Below are positions 10,371 through 23,115 of a stretch of 64,000 bases of DNA, one piece after another; position 1 is the first letter of the stretch; every line of letters begins with the position of its first letter. The stretch covers positions 18,063 through 82,062 of the forward strand of contig JAYEVE010000198.1 of NCBI GenBank assembly GCA_036346375.1, written 5' to 3'. The notes under the pieces are model-generated. The model made no database searches, was not told the DNA's origin, and was given only the letters and a program-made list of their open reading frames with translations. Both the position numbers and the translations under genes were made by a program. Origin of the DNA: Guadua angustifolia. Lineage: Eukaryota > Streptophyta > Magnoliopsida > Poales > Poaceae.

Positions 10371-13317
10371 TTCATTTCATTGGAACTTGATTTTTTTATT
10401 AACATAGCGTTCATGTAGGTCCAACAAGGCATATGAGTGACAATAGAAGGACGTCGAAACTATGCCAAGTGCGAACATTCATTTTGGGTGAGACATGTTG
10501 AATTCAAATGTCATATGCTATGCTATCGAAATGTGGACTTGCTAGATTGATTTGCGAATGGTATTAAAATGAAATATTATTTGTTCAGATATTATTGCTA
10601 AATTTCTACTTTACAACTTGAGATTGTCTAAAATATAGCAAAGGTCGTGCTGAAATTTTTTCATATTTTTCCATAGCTGTGTTATTATTGCAAAATATGT
10701 ATTTTACAACTTGACATTATCTTAAAATGTAGGGAAGATCATGCTAGAATTTTATCGTACTTTTTCTTATTCTTTTATTTATTTCTAACTTTTTTTGTTT
10801 TTTGGGCCTTTATCAGCTTTTTACTAATTTTCCACAGTTTTCTACATTTTTCCCAATTTTCCTTCATTTTTTGTATTTTCCATTGAGTTGTTGATTTTCC
10901 CTAAAAATCGTTCGATAATCGACTGGAATCGATCGAATCAATCGATTTTTAAGATTTTTTGCCCCAGTTTGGCCGCAGATTTCAAATCTCTTTGACTTTG
11001 CAAAACATTTGGTTTTTGGTGATTTTTGACCAATTTTCATCAATCGGTGCCAAGCAAGGTTCGATTTTCTACCCTAAAATGATATTGCAAACCCTGCCCA
11101 CAACAGATGAGGCATTTGTTATATATTTACTGGAGCAAACCAGCATGTCTACCCATTTATTCATACCAGGATAAACCTCAGCCTTGGGCACCCCTGATTT
11201 TGCAGTAAGAAGGAAAAACGGTTGGATGTCAGCAATAGGAGACTGCGTATTGAATAATTAGTGTTAATCGAACTTCGACTCAAAAACAGAACAATGAAAT
11301 ATCCAAACTGCCTTCCTACAATTAAACCAAGTCTGGTCCAAGTTTACTTCTTATGCGAGTTCATGTATTTTATGATCTTAACTATTCGTTGTGTATGTCT
11401 TGCATTTTTTGGTTAATACTAGTAGGAAATTTCATGCTATCTTGCACTCTAAAAGCCACAAATTTTCATGCTAGTTAGAGCATAAATACATAGAAAGTAT
11501 TTTGTAAATGAAAATAGAATGGAAACCACTACATTTCTCACCAGGCTCACAGGGACATTTATAGCTAAACGTTTTACCAGAGTATAATACTCTTTGGTGC
11601 ATAATCACACTTACATCAAACTGCATGTTGGTCCGAAGTGTGGTTCCTATGACGCTTTATGCTTACGGTGGAAATGATAATTGTTTTTAAGCCCTCTATC
11701 TCATTTTTTACAAATATGACCTCCTTCTAGATGGAATTGCAAATAAAATCCCGTTCCCAACCGTAGAAGCATTGGAATGTGACACGTGCCACCCCTCGCT
11801 CGCTGGCCATGGCAGCGCCCCTCCTACGCTCGCTGGCTGTGGTAGCACGCTGCTCCCTCACTCCTTGTGTACGGCAGCACCTGCAGTTGTGCTCACCTGC
11901 CGGCTCTTGCTCTCTTCGAGCGTAGCAGGGGATAGGTGTCGCCTGCCGCGCCTGCGTGGTGGGAGACGGGGTCTAAATCTATAAATGCGTTCACGGAGGA
12001 GCTAGATTTTAAAAAAAATAAGGTAAGAGAACTAGAAAAGTGATTAATTCGTCATGGTGTCACTAAGGAACTTAAAGTTTTTGTTTTTCTCAGTGGACGC
12101 GTCTAAGAACAAATTGTGTCTTTCCGTCGTTTAATAAATAAATAAAGTAGTAAAAGGCATTGGCCTATATGCCAGTAAATAATACGTGTGTAAGAGTATC
12201 ATGTGGCGTATAAACTTCTCTAAATGAAGACTATGATGTGCAGGTCTACGAATTTTGGATCATTATTACAGTAGAGCGAATTTATAAAAATCTGACAAGG
12301 TTACTATCTCATTTATATTCCTTTTGTTTTTAATTTTTTAAAGATAACAAATAAAGTTCAATTATTTTGGATATTTTTTTGTATCATCCTAGACAACTAA
12401 ATATAGTACCAAAATTTTTTCAAAGCATGATGAAGCTTGTATATTTTTATAAAAATCTGACAGTATTTCTATTATTTTTATAAAACATCTCAAAATTTTG
12501 GGTTTTCAACAAATTTTCATGAAAGATGACATTCTAAAGAGGTATTAACCCAAATCTGGTCCAAAAAAGTTGAAATCCAGTCAAAATTTCAAAATGTCGG
12601 TGAGATTTGTCAAGATTTTCTGAAAATACTGTAGTAATTTGATTTTTTTATTTTTATTCAGTCAGGGGTTGAAATCTCAGGGGAGGGATAAAATCCGAGA
12701 TTTAGCCAGAATTTTAAACCAAGCTCTACCCTCCGCTATAAAAGGCGTGTGATCCCCTCCCCTGAAAAACAGAGTAGGCAGGCATACACAGCCGTCGCCC
12801 ACCCACCAGCACAAACACAGCCAACCCACGGATACAGCACCCATACACAGCAGAACACACAACTCCAAACGGCGAAAAATAGAGCATCTAAATAGAGTAA
12901 CGCCAACCAATAGAAGAGAAGGAAAAAAGCGTCAAAAAGTTGCCGGTTTCTCGTCACCTCTGTATCTCTACTCTAGTGTGTCGTTATCAAAATGCTATAA
13001 CTCGTGACATTCGTATTTGATGGTAAGCAACTTAATTTTTCTAGATGAGAGTAAATTTCTCTAGAATATGCACCACATATTCCTTGTTGATGTAAAACCC
13101 GACTATACATCAAAGCAATTATAGTGCACGTTCTCCCGATTAGATTGAATTACCCATGAAATTCACACGAGTACGGTACAAATTTTCCCAATACGACAGA
13201 ACTAGCTATGAAATATATAGTTCAAATTCCTAATCGATAGAAAATATAGTGTAACTACATGCAAATTGATACAAGAAAATATCTTACTATATTGATTTTT
13301 ACCCCTTGCATAGGAAC
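10371..13317. other. AT-rich non-coding stretch
   Basis: I see no supported gene. Poly-T-rich tracts fill 10590-10900. A GC-richer patch at 11775-11985 gives a short open frame of low-complexity type that I do not accept. Between 12280 and 12480 a weak repeat of about 165 bp contains AAAAATCTGACA twice and an AAGCATGATGAAGCTTGT word that resembles the tandem repeat at 60602-61240. A TATA motif lies at 12737. Confidence 0.5.
12737..12744 (+). promoter_or_regulatory. Possible TATA box with C/A-rich leader
   Basis: TATAAAAG is followed about 30-120 bp downstream by a C/A-rich leader (CACAGCC, CAACCCACGG), as in plant promoters. The upstream GAAATCTCAGGGGAGGG block resembles U3 sequences of grass LTRs. 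No gene follows, so a relict LTR promoter is more likely than a live one. Confidence 0.3.
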
Positions 13318-13431
13318 TTAAATATTTAATGCTTCAAAGCCAGCATCGTTCAATGCATCATATACATATCGCCAACTGCAAAGCCGAGGAGCACAATCAG
13401 CATGTTTTTTATACATTGACACCATGGCCAA
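13318..13431 (-). pseudogene. Exon-like fragment, unidentified
   Basis: On the minus strand a good 3' splice site (CCTTTTTCTCTTGTCGACAG) at 13432-13451 is followed by an open frame of 37 codons ending at a TAA. It includes MVSMYKKHADCAPRLCSWRY and DALNDAGFEALNI. Codon use and composition look like a real terminal exon, but I do not recognise the protein. The frame can also be read through the splice site to a Met at 13533. It stands alone, with no companion exon recognised nearby. Confidence 0.3.
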
Positions 13432-13533
13432 CTGTCGACAAGAGAAAAAGGTCATTACTCCATCAAAACATCCCAAACGGATGGGATCGAACATTCCATT
13501 GCTAGGCACCAACAAGGCAAAGGCAATACACAT

Positions 13534-14604
13534 GTTTGCGTTCGATAAAGTGAAGTGTACAGATAACTGGGCACCGACAAGGCAAAAGTCATCATCTTCA
13601 TCGACAAATCCTTTCTGTGAACCGACACAATGATAGTGTGCTGTGACTAGGTAGCCATCGGCAAAACAAAGCCACCTATATCACATCCGCATCTTCACCA
13701 TCTGGATCTACACCAACATAATACATGCATATGGACAAGCTATATAAAGACGACTAGCGAAGTACAGCTTAATCAGAGGTATTTTATAGGTCAAGACTAC
13801 AAATGTAATTAACCGGATGCCAAGCAAAGGTACCAGGAATTAGCGACTGCACAATCTCCTATTAGATATTCTCCTTAAGTATAGATGCAAAAGACAAAAG
13901 ATAAACTCCCGCCGGAGTATGTAATTTTGTATATTCGATACAAAATTAATAAAATACAATATTCCCCTGTGTTCAATGGTCCTTTTTTTTCACAAACATT
14001 CACGTTCATGTAGGTTTCAACTTCCAAACATTGCTGATTTACCTTGGTGACGGATCTACTATATGCATTCTCGTGGTTATTCAGAATTGTAATACTCAAG
14101 TTCGCGGCCGCCGGCCATGAGTTTGCTCTCCAATGTAGTGGGATCTTGTGCGGGCGAGATTCATGCATCGGGAATTTGGGATTAATCTTAGAAATTTTTA
14201 TGTAATTGGACCTGGTTTGACTACCCATCCTATTTTCTCTTGGACTATTTGGAGTTGGGTTCATGTGTGGTTCTTTATGATGGCTTTTGATAGTATGTTT
14301 TGACTCAATTCATTTCAGTTTTTAAATTATGGATTCTGAATTATAGGAGAAGCTATTTCTAATTGTAGAAGAATTGGACCGGACCGATTGTGACTTTTAG
14401 GTTTCGGACTAGACCGGCGAGAATCAATATCACATTATGTAGAGGATAATTTCTGATTATGAGAGAAGCTGTCCAGAATCCTCGCAAACAATCCGCTTTT
14501 TTTTTAAAGTAGAAGCTGTACAGAAACTGAACTGGACCTTTATTGGATCTGCCACTCTTATGATTTTCTACTTGGTTTTCGAAATGGTGGCTCATGGATT
14601 ATAT
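13534..14604. other. Non-coding stretch
   Basis: No supported gene. 14340-14600 is rich in AGAAGCTGTxCAGAA-type words seen in the interiors of grass hAT MITEs, but I could not define terminal inverted repeats or a target duplication. Confidence 0.4.
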
Positions 14605-14804
14605 ATTTTTTAGATCAAAAGGACATCCATAAGCGATGTCCCAGCTCCATTACTTAAACTGAAAAACCAGTTTAACAACCACATAAGCATGCCAATACAA
14701 ACCAGCATCAACAACCATAGCCACAGACAATACCACAACCAAAACATCTGTAAAGACGGCACTAAACTGATACCAACAACAGGCTGAAAACACACCAAAT
14801 AAAC
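14605..14804 (-). mobile_element. LINE 3' end, cut off from its body by Copia-2
   Basis: Read on the minus strand this is LINE 3' untranslated sequence that ends GATGTCCTTTTGATC followed by an A-rich tail (TAAAAAATATA, about 14605-14615). It joins the LINE body at 27783 once Copia-2 and one copy of its TAAAC target duplication are removed. Copia-2 therefore landed in the LINE 3' UTR, about 190 bp from the tail. Confidence 0.75.
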
Positions 14805-15772
14805 TGTTGGATTATTTGGGCCAAGCCCACTTAATTGAGACAAATAAATCCTAGAAAATCTCGAAGGCCCATTCATGAGGAGACATGTGTGCAAGCATTA
14901 ATCCCATATTGCTTGTGGAGGTGGAGGATGACCAATTTATAAGGGAGAGCTCTCTCCACCTTCCTAGAAGCATGGCAAGGGAGAAGAAGAGAAGCCCACA
15001 CGCGCGCTCGCCTCGCCTCGCCTCGCCGGGCTCGGGCCGGGGCGGAGGGCGCGGGTGTGCGGCACCTGCGTGAATGGTCCGCCGAAATCTGGTCCAAGGC
15101 CTTGCGTAGACACAACTTCTTTTTGCAGTTTATTCTTTTGCTACTCAGAATCGTGGCAGTTAGTATGAGATAAGGATACTGTAACCGAGTCCGTTCATGG
15201 CACATCTTCGAGTCACGTTCGGTCACGGTTACCAGGCTATCCCTATATATACTGCGCCCTGCCACCCGTGTAGATATACAGATCACACATTAGGGTTTTG
15301 CCACCTCTCGTTGTTGCGTCGCCACCATAGCCTTCTCCATCCCGAGCGCCGACGTGCATCCGCGATCGGGAGAGCAGGTCTCCGGAACCCTTCGTCTTTG
15401 CGATCCTGCACGGGAGAGGCGAATAAGGTTTTGGAAGCGCCGCGAATCGCCAAGATCGCTACCACGGCTCGTCTTCTGTTCTTCTGCCGCGGGCGCCGTC
15501 GAGCTGCTGCTCTGCGACGCTTGATCCTGCCAACGTCGACCTCGTCAACACCGCGAATCGCATCTACTACGTCAACACCTTAACCGCACCATAACGCGCG
15601 TCATCCTCTTACGCCTTTCGACGTTCGATTTGCTCGATCTCGTGGTTAATTATGTCTATCAAGATGATAATGATGTTCGTCTTGTCTAGTGTGTTAGAGA
15701 TGCATGCTAGTTTATGTGTTGTTGTTCATGATCTATATTCGAATTTAACTGAAGCTGTCTAATTCTTCAACA
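14805..15772 (+). repeat. Copia-2 5' LTR
   Basis: This 968 bp repeat has TG...CA ends and a TATA-like motif (CTATATATAC) near 15244. A CTCGCC/GGGCTCGGG low-complexity block near 15005-15050 differs in unit number from the 3' LTR. The bases right after it do not give a convincing Met-tRNA primer site. Confidence 0.93.
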
Positions 15773-15810
15773 ATCCAAAAACCTTATTGTAGACAATTTC
15801 TGGATTATCA

Positions 15811-16605
15811 ATGGCTGGTTTTCTTGCCGACGACCGAGGGAGAAATTCTCGGTGTGCACTTTAAGAGGTGGCAAGTCAAGGTCACGCTCGGCTTACGGCT
15901 ATGAATGTATTCGGGTTAGTAAAGGCAAACTGAAGGTGATCTCTCTGCCGAAAGCGCAGAAGAGTTTCACGGATGCCAATACTCTCTTCGTGGGATGCAT
16001 TCTTAGCGTTCTTGCCGATCATCGTGTGATGTGTACATGCACATAACAGATCTTGAAGGTCTTTGTGGGATACATTGAGCGCCAAGTTCGATTGCATCGG
16101 ATCTTGGCGAGGAAGCTTGTATGTCATGGAGAACTTTCATGACTATAAGATGGTCGATAATCGCTCTATTGTAGAGCAAGCCTATGAGATCTGATGCATT
16201 GTCAAGGAACTCGAACTCCTAGAATGTGTCTTACCTGATCCTTTTGTGGCCGGTTGCATCATTGCAAAACTGCCTCCCTCGTGGAGGAGTTTCGGCACTA
16301 CTCTAAAACATAAGAGGACAAAGATATCAGTCGAAAACCTGATAGTGTCCCTTGATGTTGAAGAGAAGGCTCGGGCTAAGGATTTCAATGGTAAAGGAGC
16401 CGAGGGCCAGTCCAGCGTCAATATGGTTCAAAAGAACTACGGCAAGAACAAAGGGAAAAATAAGCCTAACAAGACTACCAACTTCAAGAAGAAGAAGATG
16501 AACAAGGCTGAGCTGCCCTGCTTCACATGTGGTGAGGTCGGACACTTTTCCAAGGAATGCCCTGATCGTGCAGACCGTCGAGGGAAAAAGGCCAACAATG
16601 GATGA
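15811..16605 (+). pseudogene. Copia-2 gag
   Basis: An ATG at 15811 begins a gag-like frame that is soon broken by shifts. It is best kept at 16246-16605, where a Lys-rich segment (KNKGKNKPNKTTNFKKKK) is followed by a perfect CCHC knuckle (CFTCGEVGHFSKEC, DNA 16519-16560). The knuckle packages element RNA. The end of this frame overlaps the protease frame that begins at 16529, which is a frameshift scar and not a programmed signal that I can support. Confidence 0.85.
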
Positions 16606-17125
16606 CGTCCAAGGTCACAACACAGTGACCTTCTTAATCTTTGAAGAGCGCAGGTATGGTAATTTACCTTCTGTATTCTCAGTATTTCAGTCTTCCAGTT
16701 GGTGGATTGATACGGGTGCTAACGTTCATGTGTGTTCTGACATCAATATGTTCTCTTCTTATCAGGTCATTCGGGATTCCTCCGTCCTGATGGGGAATGG
16801 GTCACATGCTTCTGTTCATGGCACTGGCACAGTGGATCTGAAGTTCACTTCGGGAAAGATCGTGCAGCTGAGGAACGTGCAGCATGTCCCTTCTATCAAC
16901 AAGAATCTCGTTAGTGGCTCCCTTCTATGCAGAGATGGGTTTAAGGTAGTGTTAGAGTCCAATAAAGTAGTTGTGTCCAAGCATGGACTATTTATTAGTA
17001 AAGGCTATGAGTGCGGAGGCTTGTTCCGCTTTTCCCTTTCAGATTTCAATAATAAGTCTGTGAACCATATATGTGGTAGTGTTAATGATGATGCGAGTCA
17101 TGCCACATTAATTTTGGTCTTATGA
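16529..17125 (+). pseudogene. Copia-2 protease and GAG-pre-integrase
   Basis: The frame contains SSWWIDTGANVHVC, with the aspartic protease D-T-G-A at DNA 16709-16720. GNGSHASVHGTG and VPSINKNLVSGSLLC follow, which are conserved in copia protease and GAG-pre segments. The frame stops at 17125, and integrase sequence continues in another frame to the MITE insertion at 17205. Confidence 0.85.
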
Positions 17126-17204
17126 ATCGGCTTTCCAGCATGAGTTTAATTCCGAATTTCACTATTGCCAAAGGTTCTAAGTGCCATAGTTGTGTGCAAT
17201 CGAA

Positions 17205-17886
17205 TAGGGATGGCAAAAATACCTGTGGGTCCGGTATTGCATGGTACCCAATTCGATGGGTTCGGGTTCGGGTCCAAATTTGGACCCACGGGTATATTAT
17301 TTCGGGTCCGGGTCCGGGTCCGGGTTCGGGTCCGGGTCTCATTTTGGACCCATGGGTACCCGGACCCGGACCCGTTACTAGTTTTTTTTTGACATCCGAT
17401 GGGGGCAAGTCGCTCGTTTAGTTTGAAAACCCGTTTCGTTTCGTTTCTGACATCCATCTGGCGGTGGCAACGGGTGGGTGGGGGGAATCGTTGGGCGACT
17501 GGGAAAACGAGAGCGCCCTCTGGAGGTCTCTGTGCACGGGGATCGACGGCCTGACATGGCCCGCATGGCGCTGGAGTTTGAATAAGCTCCCCTTTTTCTG
17601 CCGTAGGCCATGTAGCGTGTGTCTGTTGAGAAAAAGGACATGTCTCACAATTTAAATGATGGTCAGAGGACCTGTTCTACTTCCTTTCAATTTTTATTTC
17701 CAACTCAGTAGCATGATTTGAAAAATTGAAATTGAGTTCGGGTCCGGGTACCTATCGGGTCCGGGTCCGGGTCCGAGTTTGGACCCGTGACTGACTTCGG
17801 GTCCGGGTCCGGGTCCAAATTTCGGGTCTCGGGTCCGGGTCCACGGAGACTGGACCCGGAGGGACCCGGACCCGTTGCCATCCCTA
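17205..17886. mobile_element. hAT-type MITE in Copia-2 integrase region
   Basis: The ends are imperfect inverted repeats, TAGGGATGGCAA at the left and TTGCCATCCCTA at the right. They are flanked by the exact 8 bp target duplication CAATCGAA (17197-17204 and 17887-17894), the hAT hallmark. The arms are arrays of GGGTCC/GGGTTC units and their complements, able to fold into a long stem. The centre (about 17390-17640) is unrelated GC-rich sequence. No transposase is encoded, so it is non-autonomous. Removing it reconnects the Cys of the copia integrase finger to its downstream residues. Confidence 0.92.
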
Positions 17887-17894
17887 CAATCGAA

Positions 17895-18564
17895 GCAACC
17901 TCGAAAGCCTCACAAGGCGGCTGAGGAGAGGAACTTGGCACCTCTAGAACTCATACATTACGACCATGCGAGATGAATGGTGTGTTGACAAAGGGTGGAA
18001 AGAGATATTTCATGACATTGATTGATGATGCGACTAGATTTTGCTATGTTTACTTGTTGAAAACTAAGGATGAGACGCTAGACTACTTTAAAATCTATAA
18101 AGTGAAGTTGAAAATCAACTAGAGAGAAAGATCAAGCGTCTTAGGTCGGATCGTGGTGGCGGATTTTTCCCAAAATCTTTGATGATTTCATGCGGAACAT
18201 GGTATTATTCATGAGAGGACACCTCCCTACTACTTGAATCAAAGCGGGATTGCCGAGAGGAAAAACCGCGACTGTTGACCGACTTGGTGAACGCCATGTT
18301 AGACACCTTGGTTTATCTAAGGCATGGTGGGGAGGCGTGTTGACTTCATGTCATGTCTGAATAGAGTTCCCATGAAACATGGAGAAGACCCCTTACGAGA
18401 AGTGGGTTGGGAGAAAACCATCACTTTCTTACTTGTGCACATGGGGATGCTTGGCGAAAGTCAATGTACCGATTAACAAAAAGCGTAAGCTCGGGCCTAA
18501 GACAGTGGATTGTGTCTTTCTGGGATATGCTCGGAGGAGCATCGCTATAGATTTTAGTAGTTAA
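17895..18564 (+). pseudogene. Copia-2 integrase
   Basis: After the MITE the integrase continues in pieces: KGGKRYFMTLIDDATRF with a catalytic Asp, then YVYLLKTKDE, then in other frames a region like NQSGIAERKNR (catalytic Glu). At 18379-18564 there is EKWVGRKPSLSYLCTWGCLA and VFLGYARRS, the integrase C-terminal region. Several shifts and stops make it non-functional. Confidence 0.8.
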
Positions 18565-18879
18565 ATCTGATGTGCACGATATGTGCGTTGATACTATTAT
18601 GGAGTCTCGTGATGCTACGTTTTTGAGAATATATTTCGATGAAAGATATGCATAGCACTTCTAGATTTTCTTACGAGATAATTCACGAGACTATTACACT
18701 GTTGAGTCTTCGAGCAACCACTTGAGAAAATCCTAGAGGAGGATGACAATGAAGCTCCTAGAAAGAGCAAGAGACAGAGGATTAAAAATCCTTTGGCGTG
18801 ATTTCATTGTGTACCTTGTGGATGATACTCCCACGTCCATTGCAGAGGCATATGCATCTCCAGATCTGAGATAATTGGA

Positions 18880-19653
18880 AAGAAGTCATCCAAAATGAGA
18901 TGGACTCGATTCTCGCCAATGGGACTTGGGAGGTGACTGAACGGCCCTATGGTTGTAAACACGTGGGTTGTAAGTGGGTGTTCAAGAAGAAGTTTAGGCT
19001 CGATGGTACTATTGAGAAGTACAAGGCTCGGCTTGTGGCTAAGGGTTACACCCAAAAGAAGGCGAAGATTTCTTTGATACTTATTCACTGTTGCTAGAAT
19101 GACCACCATTCGAGTATTACTTTCCCTGGCGCCTCATATGGTCTTCTCGTTCATCGGATGGACGTGAAGATGACTTTCTTAATAGAGAGTTAGATGAGGA
19201 AATCTACATGGAGCGACTGATGGGTATATAGTAAAGGGTCAAGAGAGCAAGGTGTGTAAATTATTGAAATCTTTGTATGACCTGAAACAAGCACCTAAGC
19301 AATGGCATGAGAAGTTCGACACCACTTTGACTTCTGCGAACTTTGTCATTAATGAGGCTGATAGATGTGTATACTATCGCCATGGTGGGTTTGAAGTAGT
19401 TATATTGTGCCTTTATGTGGACGATATACTGATCTTTGGCACAAATATTGGTGTGATCAATGAGGTCAAGTCTTTTCTGTCAAAGAAATTTGATATGAAA
19501 GATCTGGGAGAAGCTAATGTAATTCTGAACATCAAGCTTATTAAGGATGAGAGTGGGATTACTCTTTCGCAATCCCACTATGTGGAGAAGGTCTTGAGCC
19601 GATTTGGCTTTATGGATAGCAAGCCCTCTCCCACTCCTTATGATCCAGTGTGA
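18880..19653 (+). pseudogene. Copia-2 reverse transcriptase
   Basis: Two frames cover the domain. 18900-19097 has ANGTWEVTERP, CKWVFKKK and ARLVAKGYTQ. 19252-19653 has LKSLYDLKQAPKQWHEKFD, the catalytic YVDD (19414-19425) and the MKDLGEANVIL block. The middle part with the first catalytic Asp (MDVK near 19158) is in shifted frames. The C-terminal frame ends at a stop in YDPV. Confidence 0.88.
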
Positions 19654-19799
19654 CACCGAGAAAGAATAAGAAAATTGGCTTAAACCAATTGAGATATTCT
19701 CATATTGTCGGTTCGCTCATGTATCTTCTTTGGTGCAACGAGACACGATATATCATTTCTTTGTGAGCAAATTGAGTAGGTTCATGTCAAACCGGGTTG

Positions 19800-20413
19800 A
19801 GATCATTGGCATGCACTTGAAAGGGTAATGCGCTATTTGAAAGGTACTATGAGTTATGCGATTCACTATTCGGGGCACCTGCGATTGCTTGAGGGATCTG
19901 ATGACTCAAACTGGATTTCTGATGTAGATGAGCTCTATGCCACCGGTGGATATGTGTTTACCATTGGTGGTGGTGCAGTGTCATGGAGGTCCTGCAAACA
20001 GACCATCTTGACAAGGTCAACCATGGAGGCGGAGCTCACTGCTTTAGATACAGCCACTGTAGAGGCAGATTGGTTGCGTGAGCTCTTGATGGACTTGCCG
20101 GTGGTTGAAAAACCGATACCGGCTATCCTTATGAACTGTGATAATCAATCTGTGATTGCTAAAGTGAACAGTGCTAAGGATAATGCGAAGTCATCAAGAC
20201 ACGTTAAAAGATGACTAAAGTCTATCAGGAAATTGAGAAACTCCGGAGTAATAAGTGTGACTTATATTCAAACAGACAAAAACTGGCGAGATCCTTTACG
20301 AAGGACTATCACGGAATGTGATAGAAGGTGCATCGAGGGAGATGGGTATGAGACCCATATAAGTTGCAATAGTGGTAACCCAGCCTTTGTGATCGGAGAT
20401 CCCGTGAATTGGG
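19800..20413 (+). pseudogene. Copia-2 RNase H and C-terminus
   Basis: A frame at 19828-20214 has MRYLKGTMSYAIHYSG, DSNWISDVDELYATGGYVF, RSTMEAELTALDTA (conserved Glu region) and NCDNQSVIA, which is copia RNase H. A further short frame runs to the border of the gypsy solo LTR at 20414. The matching downstream sequence resumes after 26301. Confidence 0.85.
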
Positions 20414-20512
20414 TGTAACATTCCCATTTTTAATTTCCTAAGCTTGAATTTCAAAATCCGAACCCGTTGCAATTTATTGGAATTAACTACAGCTTAATTT
20501 GAATTTTTAAAG

Positions 20513-23115
20513 TCAAAAAGGGATTTAATTTGAATAATCTATAACTCAAATTAATTATTTATTATTTTATTTGGGTTTCTTGTGATTCATTTGATTTTTC
20601 TATATTTTTGGAGATTTTTCCGAATTTATTTGCGATTTATTTGGATTTATTGAAGCTTATTCGGATTTTCTGATTTTTTTTATTTAATTCAGAAATTATT
20701 TTCAAATCATTTTCACTTCGGGCCGATTCCACTGTTCCTTTGCGTCCGGCCCATTCCTATTCTACCGCCGGCCCAAACTCCCTCCGGCCCATTCCTCATA
20801 AAACCCTAACCCTAAACCGCGATCAAACCACGACCGTTGATCGTCCATCCAACGGACGAGATACGCGCCGCCGCCCACAGTAAAACCCTAACCCTAACTC
20901 ACTCTGTTTCTCACCGTCCGATTCCGAATCAACGCATCCCGTGCGTCCACGTCACCTCGAAATCCCGCCGCCACCCGTAACATGCGCCGCACCGACCTAC
21001 CTTGCTTTTCCGCGCCTCTACACGCTGCCCTAGGCTATAAAAACCCACTCCGGTTCACGTGCCGTGCTCTCCTCTCCGCGCCGCACATTTCCCCTCTTCT
21101 CTCACCGCCGGAGGCGCCGTCATCTGTGCGCGCGACCTCGCCGGAGTTTGCAGTGAAGCCCGAGCCTTCTCCGCCGTGTTTTATTCCTCTCCGGTGAGTC
21201 TCCGCCGTAGATTTTGGTACCATCGAGTTCCTCTTTTCGTCCTCTACCAGATTCGCTAACTCTTCTACCCTCTCCATTGTTCATTCGCGGTTGCACGTCG
21301 TCTTCCCTAGTCCCGTGGTCTGCATTCTTTGCCGTCGCCGTCGCGTGTCTCTCCGTCACTCCCGGCCGTCGGATTCCCCATCAACGGTCGGATCTGCGCG
21401 TGTTTCCGGTAAGCCCCGTCTCAGCCGCCTCGTCACCCTCCTGTCGCCGTGTCTGCCGCGTGGCGCCGCGTGCGAGACGCGTGTGCGCCACGTAGTCGCT
21501 AGCGTCCCGCGTAGCCGCCGTGTATGCCAGATCTTCGCCGCGTAGACGCCACCTCCGCGACACCTCAGCGCTAGATCCGCGTGGCGTCCTCGTCGGCGCC
21601 GCCTCGCCGCCGTGGCCGCGCAGTGCTTGCCATGTGTGCACCACGTGCACGCTGCGTCCGCGCCACGACGTTGCCACGTCCGCCCTAGGTCCACGTGGCT
21701 GCCACATTGGCGCCACGTCGGCATCATCTCGTCCGTGAGTTGCCATGTCAGCGCCACGTCACTGCCACGACACCGCCACGTAAGCCCTAGCCTTCCACGT
21801 GGCTGCCACGTCAGCGTGACCAGTCACTTCACCCGTGAACCCTCGGTGAACTCATTCACGATGGACCGAGTCGCTGACGCAAGGGCCCCACCTGTCAGCG
21901 CATGTATTTCATAATTTCTGATTAAATGCGAATTTCCAAAATATCATCCAATAGCGTAGTGACACGTGTCATTCCTGGGTTTTTTCTGATTTTCTCTCCC
22001 GAGAAACTTCGGAAGGCCGTTCTCCTCCGTTCAAACTCCGATTTGAACGATTCAAATTTCTAAATTCATATAAAATCAAGATCTATCTGTTGGTGTCATT
22101 TTTATGAATTTTTGAATTTTATTTATTTCTGTTTATTTATTGTTTTGCCTCGATTAGCGTGTTTCGCGTGTAGACGACACACCGGTTGAGCGAGAGGAGC
22201 ATCCAGCGGAGGTTGCAGCAGCGGTCGAGGGTGAAGGCAAGTCTCCCTTGACCATATTGAACCCAAGTTTATGAAATGCTACTTTGTTTTAATTTATTGC
22301 ATGCTATTTGATTTACGTATTGTACTTTACTGCCATTTTAATGCTTAGTTAAATTCCAATTTTGTTATGCCCACATTGGTATTAATCTTGCCAACCATTG
22401 ACACCCTAGGAAAATTAATTACTGTTAATTATAATCATTTTCATATTATGGGATGGTAGAAAATGCTTAGCCATGCTTAATCACGTCGGTACCTTACCAT
22501 TATGGAAATGCTTTCAATCTTTGATTCAAATGGAATTGTGAAAATATGGCAATTGGAGTTGCCGGTATTAATTTGAGATTAAAAGTGAAAAAAAAATGAT
22601 TTAGACCGGGGCGGATTGGTTGAATGGCGGGTGCGGAATGCACAAAATTTTGGAATGTGATTGTCCGCCCTAGTCAATTAAGGACCGGTCGTGTGTTACC
22701 TTGGGCCATGCTATACAGTACAACCACATGTCTATATGGGTACGACCTGGCTAAGTAATTTGCATGTATCGTTATTTGACTTTGCCAGTGGGCTGTGCGA
22801 GTTTGTCGGTGCGACACTTGCAAGGCGCAAGGGGGGGCTGTGAGAGCGAAACCTTAGCGGGTGAAGTCGGTAGCGGTATATGCATTGTAAAGGCCTTGTC
22901 ATGATCTCCCTGCCGACACACCAAAGGAAGTGTGTTAATTGCATGGCGCAAAGGGTTGATCATGTCGTGTGGGTAAAGTGTACCACGGCTGCGAGTCTTA
23001 AAAACTACTTGAGTAGCCGTGCCCACGGATAAGAACAGCGTGGAACGCTTTCACATAGTAGATTTTACGGTTTTGGTTTTAAATGGAAAATGATGGATTT
23101 GGTTTAAAATGAAAA
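20513..23115. repeat. Internal duplication in solo LTR, copy 1
   Basis: It begins TCAAAAAGGGATTTAATTTG and ends TTTGGTTTAAAATGAAAA. It is repeated head to tail at 23116. It includes the CCTAACCCTAAAC-type words near 20806 and the conserved CCGACACACCAAAGG block near 22912. Confidence 0.9.

Noticed and set aside
11772..11984. Possible small gene (70 codons)
   Set aside because: Low-complexity composition, no motif, no promoter or splice context.
14340..14600. Possible hAT MITE interior
   Set aside because: Shares words with such elements but no termini or duplication found.
15197..15583. 128-codon open frame
   Set aside because: Lies in the U5 side of the Copia-2 LTR; the matching place in the other LTR is not open.
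17082..17941. Frames rich in GPGP, RTRT or DPDP
   Set aside because: They are translations of the GGGTCC repeat arms of the hAT MITE.
20800..20825. Telomere-like CCCTAACCCTAAACC words
   Set aside because: Only one or two units at each place (also near 20884, 23393 and 23464), inside an LTR; not a telomeric array.
20982..21914. Several long GC-rich open frames on both strands
   Set aside because: They lie in the solo gypsy LTR, overlap in all frames, and their second copy at 23591-24365 has different frames; no family match.
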